Source: Cognatishimia sp. F0-27 (lineage in GTDB: Bacteria > Pseudomonadota > Alphaproteobacteria > Rhodobacterales > Rhodobacteraceae). Taken from it: 64,000 bases of DNA. Made by a program: the position numbers and the translations under genes. Shown here one piece after another: positions 35,682-45,624 of this stretch. The number at the start of each line of letters is the position of its first letter. The stretch's first letter is position 1. Under the pieces are notes generated by a model, which was given only the letters and a program-made list of their open reading frames with translations, did not search any database and was not told where the DNA came from. The stretch is from contig NZ_JAFMPQ010000018.1 in the NCBI RefSeq assembly GCF_020667845.1, positions 35,082-99,081 of the forward strand. Reading direction: 5' to 3'.

Positions 35682-37588
35682 AGATCGCCACCGGGTGCCT
35701 GACAGAGCCAGACACGGGCGTAAGGTGGCAAAGCCACGGGGTCATCGTGACGTGCGACCCACGCTTCGGACAGAAGGTCATAAAGCCCCCCACCGTGCTC
35801 CCGCACCCAGTCCGACGACACTGTCTGCCAGGTCTCTGTAAAATTGAACACGCACACCACGGCCCCAACCGGCGCGCGCCGTGCGAAGGCAAACAGCGCC
35901 GGGTTGCCGGTGTCCAGAATATCGGTCGGATGACGGGCGTGAAACGCGTCCACCGCTGCGCGCCGTTGCAATATGCGGCGCAGCCCGTGAAAGACGCGCC
36001 CCGGAACGGTGTCCGGCGCCGCTCGGGCCTCTGCTACCCGGCCCCAATCCATCATTGGGCGATGCAACCACCGACTGTCCGCACTGTGCGCGGGGTCATC
36101 GCGGTAATGCCAATCGTTGAGCAAGGCAATTTCGTCGCCCATATAGATCAACGGGATACCGCCATAGCTCGCGATCAGAGCGTGCCCCATAAGTATGCGA
36201 TCAATGGCCAGCGCAAGATGCGCCTGATTGCCCGATTCAAGCGCCGCCTCCACCCCGGCAAGCGACGCACAGCTTCCCGAGTTCCGCTTGTCTCCGGTCA
36301 GCTTGTTGACGCCAAAAAGCGCGCCCCGCGCAAAGCTCCCCGGGAACTGCCCTTCATAGAAATCGGCCAGAAATCCCCGATGTCCGGGACCACTCACACC
36401 GACCGCTGCGGCATCCTCATCGGTCACGGCCCAACCGATATCGTCATGGCACCGCAGGTAGGTCGCATAGGTTGCATTGTTGAGCGCGCGCGGGAAATGG
36501 GTGCCTAGCGTGTGGGTCATCAATCGGGTGTCTCGCGACGCAAGCGCCGACCAGATCTGAACCATGAGCGAATTGTGATAGGCAAGGTTGCCGAGACGTC
36601 CATCGTGCTCGCCGCGCCCGAGATAGCCGAGCATTTCTTCGGGGCCGACGATCGCCTCTTCGAGATGGATCACCGAAGGGGCCACGATCCGGCACACGGC
36701 GCGCAGGGCCTGCAGGAGCATGTGACATTCGGGCTCCGATTGGCAGCGCGTGCCAAGCCGTTTCCAGATGAAGGCCACCGCATCGAGCCGCAGGATCTCC
36801 ACCCCCCTGTTGGCGAGCGCGAGCATGACCTGCGCCATTTCAAGGAACACGTCTGGATTGGCCCAGTTAAGATCCCACTGATGCTCGTTGAACGTCGTCC
36901 AGACAAAACGTCCCATGTCCGGGTAGTAGGTAAAGTTGCCCGGTGCGGTATCGGGGAACACTTCAAGCAGGCTCTGCTCATATTGGCGCGGCATCGTCTC
37001 ATCCGGAAAGGTGAGGTAATAGTCGCGATAATGCGGATCGCCCGCCCGCGCCTTCTTTGCCCACTCATGTTCCTTTGCTGTGTGATTGATCACAAGATCC
37101 ACACAAACCGAGATGCCGCGCGCCCGGCATGCGGCGGTTGCCGCTTCGAATTCCGCCATGGTCCCGTAATCCGGGTTGATGGCGCCATAATCCATGACCG
37201 AGTATCCGCCGTCATTGTCACCGGGACGCGGCTTCAGACAGGGCATGAAATGCACGTAAGTCACGCCGAGATCGGACAGATAGCCGAGCTTGTCCGGGAT
37301 GCCCGCCAAATCACCGGCAAAGCGGTCGATGTAGAATGCATAACCAACCCGGTCGGGACGCTGAAACCAGTCGGGTTCAAGATCGCGTGCCATGTCGAGC
37401 CGCTTGAGTTCCCCGGGGCGTTCGTCCCAGGCGGCGCGCATGGCTGCATTCAGCGCCTCGCAAAACGCTTCGTAGGCCGGATGCTTGCCATAGATCCGCG
37501 CGAGCATCGGCCACAGGTCTTCATGGCTGCGCGCCGCGCGCATGTCGAAGAGGGTCGCGTCATCGACCGATGCCTTGATCTGCCCCAT
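35678..37588 (-). CDS. Amylosucrase (GH13) or close relative
   Basis: A 636-aa enzyme with the layout of amylosucrase. An N-terminal helical domain (about 1-90, with WFQRPDRVGYAFYIDRFAG) is followed by a (beta/alpha)8 barrel. Catalytic blocks are VINHTAKEHEW, EILRLDAVAF (nucleophile Asp), HLEEAIVG (acid/base Glu) and YLRCHDDIGW (stabilising Asp). Amylosucrase converts sucrose into alpha-1,4-glucan and fructose without nucleotide sugars. The barrel segment CLKPRPGDNDGGYSV is characteristic of that subfamily, which also contains sucrose hydrolases. AGGGGG precedes the ATG. It lies 8 kb from the glycogen operon and could feed the same polymer pool. Confidence 0.87.
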   Translation of the reverse strand: MGQIKASVDDATLFDMRAARSHEDLWPMLARIYGKHPAYEAFCEALNAAMRAAWDERPGELKRLDMARDLEPDWFQRPDRVGYAFYIDRFAGDLAGIPDKLGYLSDLGVTYVHFMPCLKPRPGDNDGGYSVMDYGAINPDYGTMAEFEAATAACRARGISVCVDLVINHTAKEHEWAKKARAGDPHYRDYYLTFPDETMPRQYEQSLLEVFPDTAPGNFTYYPDMGRFVWTTFNEHQWDLNWANPDVFLEMAQVMLALANRGVEILRLDAVAFIWKRLGTRCQSEPECHMLLQALRAVCRIVAPSVIHLEEAIVGPEEMLGYLGRGEHDGRLGNLAYHNSLMVQIWSALASRDTRLMTHTLGTHFPRALNNATYATYLRCHDDIGWAVTDEDAAAVGVSGPGHRGFLADFYEGQFPGSFARGALFGVNKLTGDKRNSGSCASLAGVEAALESGNQAHLALAIDRILMGHALIASYGGIPLIYMGDEIALLNDWHYRDDPAHSADSRWLHRPMMDWGRVAEARAAPDTVPGRVFHGLRRILQRRAAVDAFHARHPTDILDTGNPALFAFARRAPVGAVVCVFNFTETWQTVSSDWVREHGGGLYDLLSEAWVARHDDPVALPPYARVWLCQAPGGDL

Positions 37589-37842
37589 GGTGGTCCCCCT
37601 GCCCGATCAGATTGGTGTGGGGTAAGGCGTGTTCATGGATGGATTCAAGCGTTTTTTCATATGCACCCTGTGGCGAAAACTCGATATGGCTCTCGCGACA
37701 AAAGCGGCTTGGCATGCGCCACGGCACGGCACGGCGCAGGGTGATCGTCGACCGGTGAACAGGGTGTATTGCATCCCGATGGCACCGGACGGACCGCGCG
37801 CATGGTCGCGACGTCCGGTTCCGGTCTCACACCCCCAAACAG

Positions 37843-39222
37843 CTAGAGGATGAAATCGTCCACGCTTGCCGTCCCAACGATATAGAGCTGGCCGTCCGCG
37901 CGCCCGTCGCCATCCACATCCATGGACGCGAGCGTCACATCCCTCCCGGAGCGCACCAGCGATTGCAACACCAACTCGCCCGCCTCGCCCGTAAAGCGCT
38001 CCACTTCTGTAAAGGCCTGATCTCCCGCTTGCGTGACATCCGCATCGACAAGGAAAAGATTGATCCGATCACCCTCCGCCGCGGAGAAATCTCGGATTTC
38101 GTCACGCACATATTGCCCGACCGCTGTATCGGAGATCGAGCGGAGCACAAAATTGTCGGCACCCGGCCCACCAGTCAACAGGTCACGGCCCGGGCCACCA
38201 TCCAGAAAATCGTTCTGCGCGCCGCCGAAAAGCTGGTCGCCATCGGAACCGCCGTAAAGGCGATCATCGCTGTCCCCGCCGAGCAGCGTGTCGCGCCCCG
38301 ACAGCCCATAGAGCGTGTCCTCTCCGGCGCTGCCTTCGATGCGATTGCCATGGGTCTTGGTGCCATAGATCGTATCATGCGAGGCCCCGCCGATGGCATG
38401 CTCGATCTCGCTCAGGCGGTCGGTGCCGCCGCCACCCGTGGCACGGCCAGCTTCGAGGTTGAGCGCGACCGGTGCAAAGATGCCGGTATACAGAACGGTG
38501 TCGAAATTAGATCCGCCAGCGAGCGTGTCATTGCCCTCTCCGCCATGGATCGTGTCGCGCCCCGACCCTCCGTCAATCTCGTCATGGCCGTTTTCGCCGG
38601 TCACGCGGTCATCGCCGCCGCCCGCGCCGATCGTGTCGTCGAATTGCGTGCCCTTCATCTCATCGGCTTCATCGGTGCCTTCGATCAGAGGCGCCCCACC
38701 CGGATCGGGACTTCTGCCAAACCAGACATGGTGGATATTGCCTTGATAGGGCACGGAATAGTCTTGGTTGATCTCGACCCCGATCCCGATCGCTTCCCAA
38801 GTCCAATCGGACCAGATCGATCGGTTCATGATCACGTTGTCATGCCCGGACGATCCTTGCCACCCTGCCAACGCCCCTTCGACGGTGCGTGAACCGGCGG
38901 CGCTGATCTCGAAGCCGTAGTCAGGATACGATGTGTTGAGCCTTTGCGGGGCAAACCACATCACCTCGGCGGCGCTATGATCGCTGTAATAGGGCGCATC
39001 GGAAAAGCTGTGCAGATTTGCGCCCTCAGGCAATTGCAGCCCCGCAACCCAGATATTTTCATAGGTGTCCACCGCGTGCCGGCCTGCGGTGGCAGACAGA
39101 CCCGCCGACAGCGGGATTACGGGCAAATTGGCGGTCGCGCGATACTCCATGATCAGGTGATACAGCTTCAGCTCGTCGGGGCTGATCGTGTCATGGGCGT
39201 TGGGAACGTAGATATTGACCAA
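37843..39222 (-). CDS. Secreted CAP-domain (SCP/PR1-like) RTX protein
   Basis: A 459-aa protein. Residues about 18-185 form a CAP domain: LKLYHLIMEYRATANLPVI, LSATAGRHAVDTYEN, the SDHSAAEVMWF region, GWQGSSGHDNVIMN and AIGIGV follow the usual order. RTX nonapeptides start near 200, and the last 230 residues match the serralysin-type C-terminal cassette of the protease and the giant protein, ending DFIL. The start appears to be TTG at 39222 with GAGG eight bases upstream; the first in-frame ATG (near residue 25) would cut the CAP fold. Probably secreted by a type I system; CAP proteins of bacteria have poorly known roles. Confidence 0.85.
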   Translation of the reverse strand: MVNIYVPNAHDTISPDELKLYHLIMEYRATANLPVIPLSAGLSATAGRHAVDTYENIWVAGLQLPEGANLHSFSDAPYYSDHSAAEVMWFAPQRLNTSYPDYGFEISAAGSRTVEGALAGWQGSSGHDNVIMNRSIWSDWTWEAIGIGVEINQDYSVPYQGNIHHVWFGRSPDPGGAPLIEGTDEADEMKGTQFDDTIGAGGGDDRVTGENGHDEIDGGSGRDTIHGGEGNDTLAGGSNFDTVLYTGIFAPVALNLEAGRATGGGGTDRLSEIEHAIGGASHDTIYGTKTHGNRIEGSAGEDTLYGLSGRDTLLGGDSDDRLYGGSDGDQLFGGAQNDFLDGGPGRDLLTGGPGADNFVLRSISDTAVGQYVRDEIRDFSAAEGDRINLFLVDADVTQAGDQAFTEVERFTGEAGELVLQSLVRSGRDVTLASMDVDGDGRADGQLYIVGTASVDDFIL

Positions 39223-39878
39223 ACCGGCAACCTCACTTGCTTCAGACGATTGAGTCGACAGACAGACACCAGCAATGGGGCCAAATCATGCCGCGTTTGC
39301 GCAGGCGCCGTGGCAATCGGCACCGGGTTCATGCAACCCGGCGGACACGGCGCGCACCGCAGCGGACGCGCTGTCCGCCTTCTCCTTGTATAGAGGGTCG
39401 ACGGAAACCGTGCTGGCAGCAAGGCATGGAATTGCTGACCCGGGCGCGCGGGTCGGCAAAGACCAGCGCGGTTTGCGTGCCTGCACCGCAAGCTCTCGGC
39501 AAAGCGGTGCCATCTTGCTGTGGACGCAGGCAAAACCCCGCTTGCGCCCGGATCAGATCGCGGCACAGACCACACAAGTGGCGGCAGCGTCCGGGCGTTT
39601 GCGTCTCACCTCCCGCAAAGGAGGTCGGTCCGGCATCAGAGGGTTTGCGGCAACAGGCGATTGCGCATCCGAACACCGAGCGGCCTTCAGTGATTGCGGC
39701 CCGTCACTACACTGACGGCTCCGCGCCAGCGGTCCGCGAAAAGGCGAAGCGGCAAAGCCGTCTTGTCAGGTGGCCTGAAAGCCGTGTGCGGCCTGGGACC
39801 GATGGCGTGTATGGGCAAGGTCCGGAGCATCTCGCAGACATCGCGCGGCACGGAATGTCCGGGGTGATCTGGCTATGC
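39223..39878. other. Gene-free stretch
   Basis: About 650 bases between the CAP/RTX gene and ychF. A very long plus-strand open frame passes through it, but it is the shadow of ychF continuing upstream. No recognisable product, RNA or repeat. Confidence 0.45.
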
Positions 39879-40976
39879 TCAGGTGTTGAACAAGAAATGC
39901 AGAACGTCGCCATCCTTGACCACGTAGCTCTTGCCTTCTGCGCGCATCTTCCCTGCATCCTTTGCCGGCTGTTCGCCGCCCAGCTCGACAAAATCGTCAT
40001 AGGCGATGGTTTCCGCACGAATGAAACCCTTTTCGAAGTCACCGTGGATGACACCGGCTGCCTGCGGCGCCTGAGTGCCGACACGGATTGTCCATGCCCG
40101 CGCCTCCTTGGGGCCGACGGTGAAATAGGTCTGCAGATGCAGCAGGTCGTACCCGGCGCGGATCAGCCTGTCGAGACCAGCCTCCGCAAGCCCGAGCTCA
40201 GAGAGGAATTCGGCGGCTTCCTCCGACTCGAGTTGGCTGATTTCCTCTTCGATCTTGGCCGAGATCACCACGTGGCTGTTGCCTTGCGCCGCGGCCATGT
40301 CCGCAACCGCCGCACTCAGCGCGTTTCCGGTTGCGGCCTCTGCCTCATCGACATTGCAGACATAAAGCACCGGTTTGGCCGTCAGCAGCTGAAGCATGGT
40401 CCACGCCTTACGGTCTTCGGCGTCGATCTCGACCGTGCGGGCGGGCTTGCCCTCTTCGAGCACGGCGAGCGCGGTCTTCATCAGGCGTTCCTGCTGAATG
40501 GCCTCCTTGTCGCCGCCACGCACCTTGCGCACGATATTCTGCAGACGCTTTTCAAGGCTTTCGATGTCGGCGACCATCAGTTCGGTCTCGATGGTCTCGG
40601 CATCCGAAACCGGATCGACACGGCCGTCCACATGGGTGACGTCATCATCCTCGAAACAGCGCAGCACATGCGCAATGGCATCGACTTCCCGGATGTTGGC
40701 AAGGAACTGGTTTCCGAGCCCTTCGCCTTTGGACGCGCCTTTCACAAGGCCGGCGATATCCACAAACGTCATCCGCGTCGGGATGATCTGTTTGGATTTC
40801 GCGATGGCTGCAAGCCTGTCGAGGCGCGCATCCGGGACCGCCACCTCGCCGACATTGGGTTCGATCGTGCAGAACGGAAAATTCGCCGCCTGCGCGGCCG
40901 CGGTCTTTGTCAAGGCGTTGAAAAGCGTCGATTTGCCGACATTCGGCAGCCCGACAATCCCCATGCGGAAGCCCAT
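39879..40976 (-). CDS. ychF: Obg-like redox-regulated ATPase YchF
   Basis: A 365-aa protein, the normal length for YchF. The P-loop GLPNVGKST is at 9-17, the switch regions follow (FPFCTIEPNVG), DIAGLVKGASKGEGLGN is the G3 region, and the G4 motif is NVDE instead of NKxD, which explains the ATP preference of the family. A C-terminal TGS-like domain contains YFTVGPKEARAW and IHGDFEKGFIRAE. YchF is a near-universal ribosome-associated ATPase. I chose the ATG at 40976 by alignment to the usual N-terminus MGFRMGIVG. Confidence 0.96.
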   Translation of the reverse strand: MGFRMGIVGLPNVGKSTLFNALTKTAAAQAANFPFCTIEPNVGEVAVPDARLDRLAAIAKSKQIIPTRMTFVDIAGLVKGASKGEGLGNQFLANIREVDAIAHVLRCFEDDDVTHVDGRVDPVSDAETIETELMVADIESLEKRLQNIVRKVRGGDKEAIQQERLMKTALAVLEEGKPARTVEIDAEDRKAWTMLQLLTAKPVLYVCNVDEAEAATGNALSAAVADMAAAQGNSHVVISAKIEEEISQLESEEAAEFLSELGLAEAGLDRLIRAGYDLLHLQTYFTVGPKEARAWTIRVGTQAPQAAGVIHGDFEKGFIRAETIAYDDFVELGGEQPAKDAGKMRAEGKSYVVKDGDVLHFLFNT

Positions 40977-41120
40977 GATGCGCGTGTCCTTCGTCTTTTC
41001 GTGAAATCGGCTCGGGCGCGGGATACTCCGGGCCGCGCATGGGTGCAAGGGCGCAGGCGGAGGCCAGCTGCGATCGACCGCGAGACTGTCCGGCGTGGCG
41101 CGGGTGTCGACGCGGCGCAT

Positions 41121-41171
41121 GAGGGGCCAGCCCCTCATACTCCCCGGGATATTTCGCGCCCAAAGAAACAG
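41121..41171. repeat. REP-like extragenic palindromic element, copy 1
   Basis: The palindrome GAGGGGCCAGCCCCTC (41121-41136) is followed by ACTCCCCGGGATATTTCGCG and AAGAAACAG. The same order appears in the opposite orientation at 60961-61011. Both copies lie in intergenic gaps beside a gene start (here ychF). Elements of this form are, to my knowledge, widespread in Rhodobacteraceae genomes. Confidence 0.75.
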
Positions 41172-41216
41172 CGGCCAAATCACGCAGAACCGCAGACGCG
41201 ACAAGGGCGGAGCGGG

Positions 41217-42623
41217 TCAGGCGCGGGCGATCAGCACGGTCGGTCCCAGACGCCAGAACCGCCACCCCAGAAGCAAGGCCGCCACGGCCAGCCCGAGCGA
41301 CAGGCCGAACCAGACCCCGACCCCTTCCATTCCCAGCGGGAAGCCCAGCAAATATGCCGCGGGCATGCCTAGCCCCCAATATGCCAGCGCCGCGAGGACC
41401 ATGGGCACGCGGGTGTCCTGAAGTCCGCGGAGCAGCCCGATATGGACAACCTGCGCCGCATCGACCAGCTGGAACAGGGCGGCCATGGCCAAGAGACCAC
41501 GGCCAACAGCGAGGATGGCTTCGCGGTCGGGGTCATCGGGATCGATAAACAGGCCCATGAGCAGGTCCGGCACAAGCAAGAAGGCCGCGACCGAAAGCGC
41601 CACGGCGATGCCGGAGAGGATCAGCGAGGCCTGCGCGCCACGCTTGAGATGGGTCGGATCCGCGCGCCCTACCGCATTGCCGGCGCGCACTGTGGCGGCG
41701 TTGGACAGGCCCATATGGATCATGAAGGTGGCGGAGGCGATCTGGATCGCGATTCCATGCGCCGCCAGCGGGATCGTGCCCAGCCAGCCCATCAACACAG
41801 CGGACGCGGCAAAGAGCGCGGCCTCCGCCAGAATTGTGATACCGACCGGCATGCCCAACGCAAAAACCTTGCGAAACATGTCCCAATCCGGGTTCCAGAA
41901 GCGGATGAAGATCTGATGTTCGGGTGTCTTTCTGGTTGCATAGGCAACCACCAGGAGCAGCATGACCGCGTTTGAGGTGACCGAAGCGAGGGCCGCGCCG
42001 GTGATGCCGAGCGCCGGCATGCCCCAATTGCCGAAGATCAGCGCATAATTCGCGAAGACATTGGCCACCGCTCCCGCCACAGTGATCCAGAGCACGATCC
42101 GCGTGTGTTCAAGCCCGGCGAGGTAGTTCTTGAGCACCATGACACCCAGCGCCGGCAGCATGCCAAAGCCCGCAATCCGCAGATATTGCTGCGACAGTGC
42201 CGCCATTTCCGCGGTCTGGCCGAGCCACAGCATGGCCTGACCGGAAAACCACAAGAGCGGCAGCACGAGCACGAAATACAGGATCGACAGCCACAGCGCC
42301 ATGCGCGTCACGCGGCGGATCTGGGTCTCGTCCTGGCGGGCCGCATATGTTGCCACCATCGGCATGATCGCCCAGGCAAAGCCGGATCCGAGCAGGAAGA
42401 TCGTGAAAAAATAGCTGCTTGCCAGTGTCAACGCTGCGAGTTCCGTGACCCCGTACCAGCCGATCATGACCGCATCGGTCAGTCCGATCGCGAACTGCGC
42501 CAAATGCCCGCCGACAAGCGGAAGGCCAAGCAACATCGTCGCGCGAATATGGCCTGACAACGGCAGATGCCGGCCATGACCGCTTGTCGCGGAGGTCGGA
42601 TTGGGGTTTTCAGCAGAACTCAT
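41217..42623 (-). CDS. MATE-family efflux transporter
   Basis: A 468-aa protein with twelve predicted transmembrane helices in two MatE halves. The opening LLGLPLVGGHLAQFAIGLTDAVMIGWYG is the first conserved MATE helix pair; the second half has IPLAAHGIAIQIAS and AATVRAGNAVGRADPTHLKRG. These proteins are Na+- or H+-coupled exporters of cationic drugs and metabolites (NorM type). The start at 42623 has only a weak ribosome binding site. The gene stands alone, downstream of the NicO-type gene. Substrate unknown. Confidence 0.92.
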   Translation of the reverse strand: MSSAENPNPTSATSGHGRHLPLSGHIRATMLLGLPLVGGHLAQFAIGLTDAVMIGWYGVTELAALTLASSYFFTIFLLGSGFAWAIMPMVATYAARQDETQIRRVTRMALWLSILYFVLVLPLLWFSGQAMLWLGQTAEMAALSQQYLRIAGFGMLPALGVMVLKNYLAGLEHTRIVLWITVAGAVANVFANYALIFGNWGMPALGITGAALASVTSNAVMLLLVVAYATRKTPEHQIFIRFWNPDWDMFRKVFALGMPVGITILAEAALFAASAVLMGWLGTIPLAAHGIAIQIASATFMIHMGLSNAATVRAGNAVGRADPTHLKRGAQASLILSGIAVALSVAAFLLVPDLLMGLFIDPDDPDREAILAVGRGLLAMAALFQLVDAAQVVHIGLLRGLQDTRVPMVLAALAYWGLGMPAAYLLGFPLGMEGVGVWFGLSLGLAVAALLLGWRFWRLGPTVLIARA

Positions 42624-43051
42624 GAAAGTGCTCTAGGCTGGCGGGCGGGACCACGCAAGAGCCAGGGGGCAGCCTGCCGGAGTCGCGTTCGGTGTGCCGA
42701 TGAGGCGGCGGCGGTCCTTCGAGCACCAGCCAGCGCCGCAGCCGGCGAGACATGGACCGGGGCAGGCCAGCAGCACCGCCGCGGCTCTTGATGCAGTGCA
42801 CGCACAGCGACCGATGATGATCGGTGATTTCCGCGGCGCCGAATTGCGGGTCAGAAGGCGCGTTTGCCACCCTCACGGTCCGGGGTCCGTGCGTGCCGAA
42901 TGCGTCAAGCGCCACGCTGCTGTTGAACATCACGGCGTGACCCGCGTCACCCTTCGGTGCCACGGGCGCGCCTCAGGCAGATGTAAAACACCGCTTTAAG
43001 ACGGTGGGGTCCATCCTCCGCCCCGTCAGTTGCGCAACGGCCGAGACCGGA
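42624..43051. other. Intergenic stretch, no convincing gene
   Basis: About 430 bases between the NicO-type transporter and the MATE gene. A 117-codon minus-strand open frame (42610-42963) with a DHHRSLCVHC segment overlaps the MATE start, but its composition is poor and no family is recognised. GC-rich inverted sequences near 42661-42685 may form hairpins. Confidence 0.4.
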
Positions 43052-44041
43052 TCAAAGCGCGCGCAGCACCATTTGCCCCGCCAACAGGGCAATGACAAGG
43101 CCTGCCCCCGCCTCGACCGCACCAACGGCCCGCAGGCCACCGGGACCGGAGACCAACCGCATGATCGCGCCTTCCCGAAAGCCGACGGAGGCCACGGCCA
43201 CGGCAACCGTGACCGATGCGGTGCCGAGCGCCATGGCAAACGTGCCCGCGATTCCAGCCCGCGGCAAGCCGAGCTGCCATGTCAGGATCAACAGGAACAA
43301 GGCGCCGGTGCAGGGCCGCAGGGCGACAGCGCCGACAACCGCCAGCGCGTCGCGCAAAGACCGAACGGACTCGACCTGTTCGAGGCTCGGCGCATGAGCG
43401 TGACCGCAGCTGGCGCAGACGGCGGGATCATCGATATGCCCACCGGGGGCATGGTGGTCTGGCCCTTGCCCGTGGTGGTCATGCGCATGAGCATGCGTGT
43501 GGTGATCGTGGATGCGGCGATCACGGGCGCGATCGCCATCGGGGCCAGGCCCGGGCAAGAGCTTGCGCAACCCTCGCCAGACCAGCCACAAGCCGACGGC
43601 CGCGATCGCAGCATAGGACAAGGGCGCAAGCCATTGCTCGGTCACGCCTTGCATCTCCACGCGTCCCCAACCCAGAATCCACAGACCTCCATAAACCAAG
43701 GCCACCGCGGTGACCGCCTGGGCCAGGCTCGACGCCACCGCCAGCACCGACAAACGCATCATCGGCACACGCCGCGCCACACCATATCCACCGATCAGGA
43801 TCTTGCCATGGCCCGGGCCGGCCGCATGGAAAAAGCCATAGCCGAAACACACCGCCATCAGGGCCATGAATGCACCGGGTTCGCCTGCGCGCAACGCCCG
43901 CAAGCCCTGTGCCATGGCGCTTTGCGCCTCGCGCTGACCCTCTGCTGCGACGGCGGCGACGCGATCAGCGCCGCCAAAGCCCCAGAGCCAGACGAGACAG
44001 GCCCCGACACAAAGCGCGAGGATCAGGAGGACGCGGCGCAT
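43052..44041 (-). CDS. NicO/RcnA-type nickel-cobalt (or zinc) transport membrane protein
   Basis: A 329-aa membrane protein. After a first helix (5-25) the motif [21 protein letters not shown] (about 67-87) is the metal-binding hallmark of the NicO family. A histidine-rich cytoplasmic loop follows near 185-220 ([13 protein letters not shown]), then [10 protein letters not shown], then the second half with [13 protein letters not shown]. Seven to eight helices fit. The gene overlaps the DUF1007 gene by 19 bases, an association common in metal transport loci. Direction of transport and metal are not resolved by sequence; the His-rich loop fits Ni, Co or Zn. Confidence 0.87.
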   Translation of the reverse strand: MRRVLLILALCVGACLVWLWGFGGADRVAAVAAEGQREAQSAMAQGLRALRAGEPGAFMALMAVCFGYGFFHAAGPGHGKILIGGYGVARRVPMMRLSVLAVASSLAQAVTAVALVYGGLWILGWGRVEMQGVTEQWLAPLSYAAIAAVGLWLVWRGLRKLLPGPGPDGDRARDRRIHDHHTHAHAHDHHGQGPDHHAPGGHIDDPAVCASCGHAHAPSLEQVESVRSLRDALAVVGAVALRPCTGALFLLILTWQLGLPRAGIAGTFAMALGTASVTVAVAVASVGFREGAIMRLVSGPGGLRAVGAVEAGAGLVIALLAGQMVLRAL

Positions 44042-44661
44042 GAAATCCTGACCCGATCCGCGAAGTGACGCCCGACCTGCATGATCTCGAACATGTCCTC
44101 GGGCATGGTGTTCAGCTCTTCTTCAACAATTTCTGCCGCGGCCTCGGCATCGTGAGGCACCACCTCGGCCTCACAGCCATCGCTGACATCGACCCGCGGC
44201 ACAACGCTGTAGGCCACGTAATATGTGGGGTCGTATTGCAGCAGTTCGAGACCGTCCGCCGGCGCGTCAAGCGCGCGCGAATGCCGGGACACGATACGCC
44301 CCTCTTCAACGGAGATTTCGCCGATCACGGGATACTCAAGCGGGATTTTCACATCGCCCGCTGCATAGGCGTAAAGATCACCCTCGAAGCCTTCGGGCCA
44401 AACCTCGAAATCGAACCCCTGAAGCTGGTCGAGCTCCGCCTGCGTGAGAACGGCGTCGCCGTCGGGATCCAAACCCTTGTCCGCAAAGATGAGAAGCGAA
44501 AAGAAATCGTCCCAACGCCACGTCACGTCCACGCGGACCGCCCGGCCGTCTTCGACCACAACAGCGAGCGTCGTGTCGACAAAGACGTGCGGATGCGCCA
44601 CGGCTACCGGGCTCGTCGCCAGCGTTGCGGCACATAGGACCACGCCAAATCGCGCTTTCAT
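44023..44661 (-). CDS. DUF1007 periplasmic protein
   Basis: A 212-aa protein with a Sec signal peptide ([20 protein letters not shown], cleavage likely before HPHVF). The mature start [13 protein letters not shown] is the diagnostic DUF1007 motif, probably metal-binding, and [22 protein letters not shown] is the second conserved block with a DPDGD calcium-loop-like element. It is the first gene of the pair with the NicO-type transporter and likely serves as its periplasmic metal-binding partner. I chose the ATG at 44661 because the signal peptide starts there. Confidence 0.87.
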   Translation of the reverse strand: MKARFGVVLCAATLATSPVAVAHPHVFVDTTLAVVVEDGRAVRVDVTWRWDDFFSLLIFADKGLDPDGDAVLTQAELDQLQGFDFEVWPEGFEGDLYAYAAGDVKIPLEYPVIGEISVEEGRIVSRHSRALDAPADGLELLQYDPTYYVAYSVVPRVDVSDGCEAEVVPHDAEAAAEIVEEELNTMPEDMFEIMQVGRHFADRVRISCAASS

Positions 44662-44746
44662 TCCGGTCAAACCCCCTGTCTGGTCGCGCCTTGATACAGC
44701 AAGCGTCAGACCTGTCACAAGACGAATGCCCCCAAGCGGCAAGAAT

Positions 44747-44761
44747 GTGCTATGACATAAC
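44747..44761. promoter_or_regulatory. Imperfect AT-rich dyad upstream of the metal transport pair
   Basis: GTGCTATGACATAAC is an imperfect palindrome in the 179-bp divergent gap between the DUF1007 and DUF2461 genes. It loosely resembles Zur-type boxes that control zinc transport genes, including some DUF1007/NicO pairs. The match is weak. Confidence 0.25.
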
Positions 44762-44840
44762 GACGAGGGAACGGGCCGGTCCCTGTACTGCCGGGCTCAA
44801 TAACGAGTACGCGCAATTCAGCGCGTCGAGGGACGACGCT

Positions 44841-45491
44841 ATGCCTGAACGTGCCGATCCAGCCATGTTGCTTTCCGATGCACGCGAGTTTTTGTCCGAA
44901 TTGACCGAAAACAATTCGCGCAGCTGGTTCAAGGACAACAAACACGCATACGACGCCCGGTTGAAGCGCCCTGCCGAAAGGCTGATCGCGGAGGTCGCGC
45001 GTTGGCTGGAAGCCCGTCAGCCCCTTCCGGTGCGCGGAAAGCTTTTTCGCCCGCAGCGTGATGTCCGGTTTTCAGAAGACAAGACGCCCTACCACACCCA
45101 CCTGCACATGCTCTGGTCCTTGCCGGACGGGCGTGGCTGGTTTCTCGGAATCGCAGTGGACTATGCCTCGGCAGGCGCTGGCATGATGGGTTTCGACAAG
45201 GACCCTCTGAACCGCTATCGCGATGCGGTCGCCGGGCCGGAAGGCGCAGAGCTGCAAGCGATCATCGACGCGGCGGGATGGCGCCTCAACGATACGGCGC
45301 TGCAACGGGTGCCGCCTCCGTTCGAAGCAGATCACCCGCGCGAGGCGCTCTTGCGCCGCAAGGGGCTGGTGGCTTGGCAGGATGATCTGGATGCCGCGCT
45401 GAGCCGCGAACCGGTGACCGCCACACAAGAGGCTCTCTCGGCATTCGATCCCCTGGTCGCTTGGCTGGAAGCAAACGTTCTGGCGCGATGA
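44841..45491 (+). CDS. DUF2461 (TIGR02453) family protein
   Basis: A 216-aa protein. The N-terminal block REFLSELTENNSRSWFKDN followed by YDARLKRPAERLI, and the central PQRDVRFSEDKTPYHTHLH, are the signature of DUF2461. The family has no established reaction. It is not in an operon; GAGGGACG lies before the ATG at 44841. A hairpin with a T-run 130 bases downstream may be its terminator. Confidence 0.87.
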   Translation: MPERADPAMLLSDAREFLSELTENNSRSWFKDNKHAYDARLKRPAERLIAEVARWLEARQPLPVRGKLFRPQRDVRFSEDKTPYHTHLHMLWSLPDGRGWFLGIAVDYASAGAGMMGFDKDPLNRYRDAVAGPEGAELQAIIDAAGWRLNDTALQRVPPPFEADHPREALLRRKGLVAWQDDLDAALSREPVTATQEALSAFDPLVAWLEANVLAR

Positions 45492-45624
45492 CATGCGCAT
45501 GACGCCGCTCTGGCATCATGTCCTTCACAACACTATCGGCACAACACAATCGGCCACATCAATCCAAAGTGCGTGCACGCGCACCCGATGAAGACAATGC
45601 AGCGTCAAATGACATACCGGAGCG

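Noticed and set aside
39237..41372. 711-codon plus-strand open frame opposite ychF
   Set aside because: ychF on the other strand is unmistakable; the plus frame has shadow composition.
42661..42680. AGCCAGGGGGCAGCCTGCCG, similar to the B12 box of cobalamin riboswitches, close to a metal transporter gene
   Set aside because: On the plus strand there is no downstream gene for it to control, the box has an insertion relative to the consensus, and no other riboswitch helices are seen.
42610..42963. 117-codon minus-strand frame with a DHHRSLCVHC segment, overlapping the MATE start
   Set aside because: No family match, poor composition and no ribosome binding site; the Cys/His segment alone is not enough.
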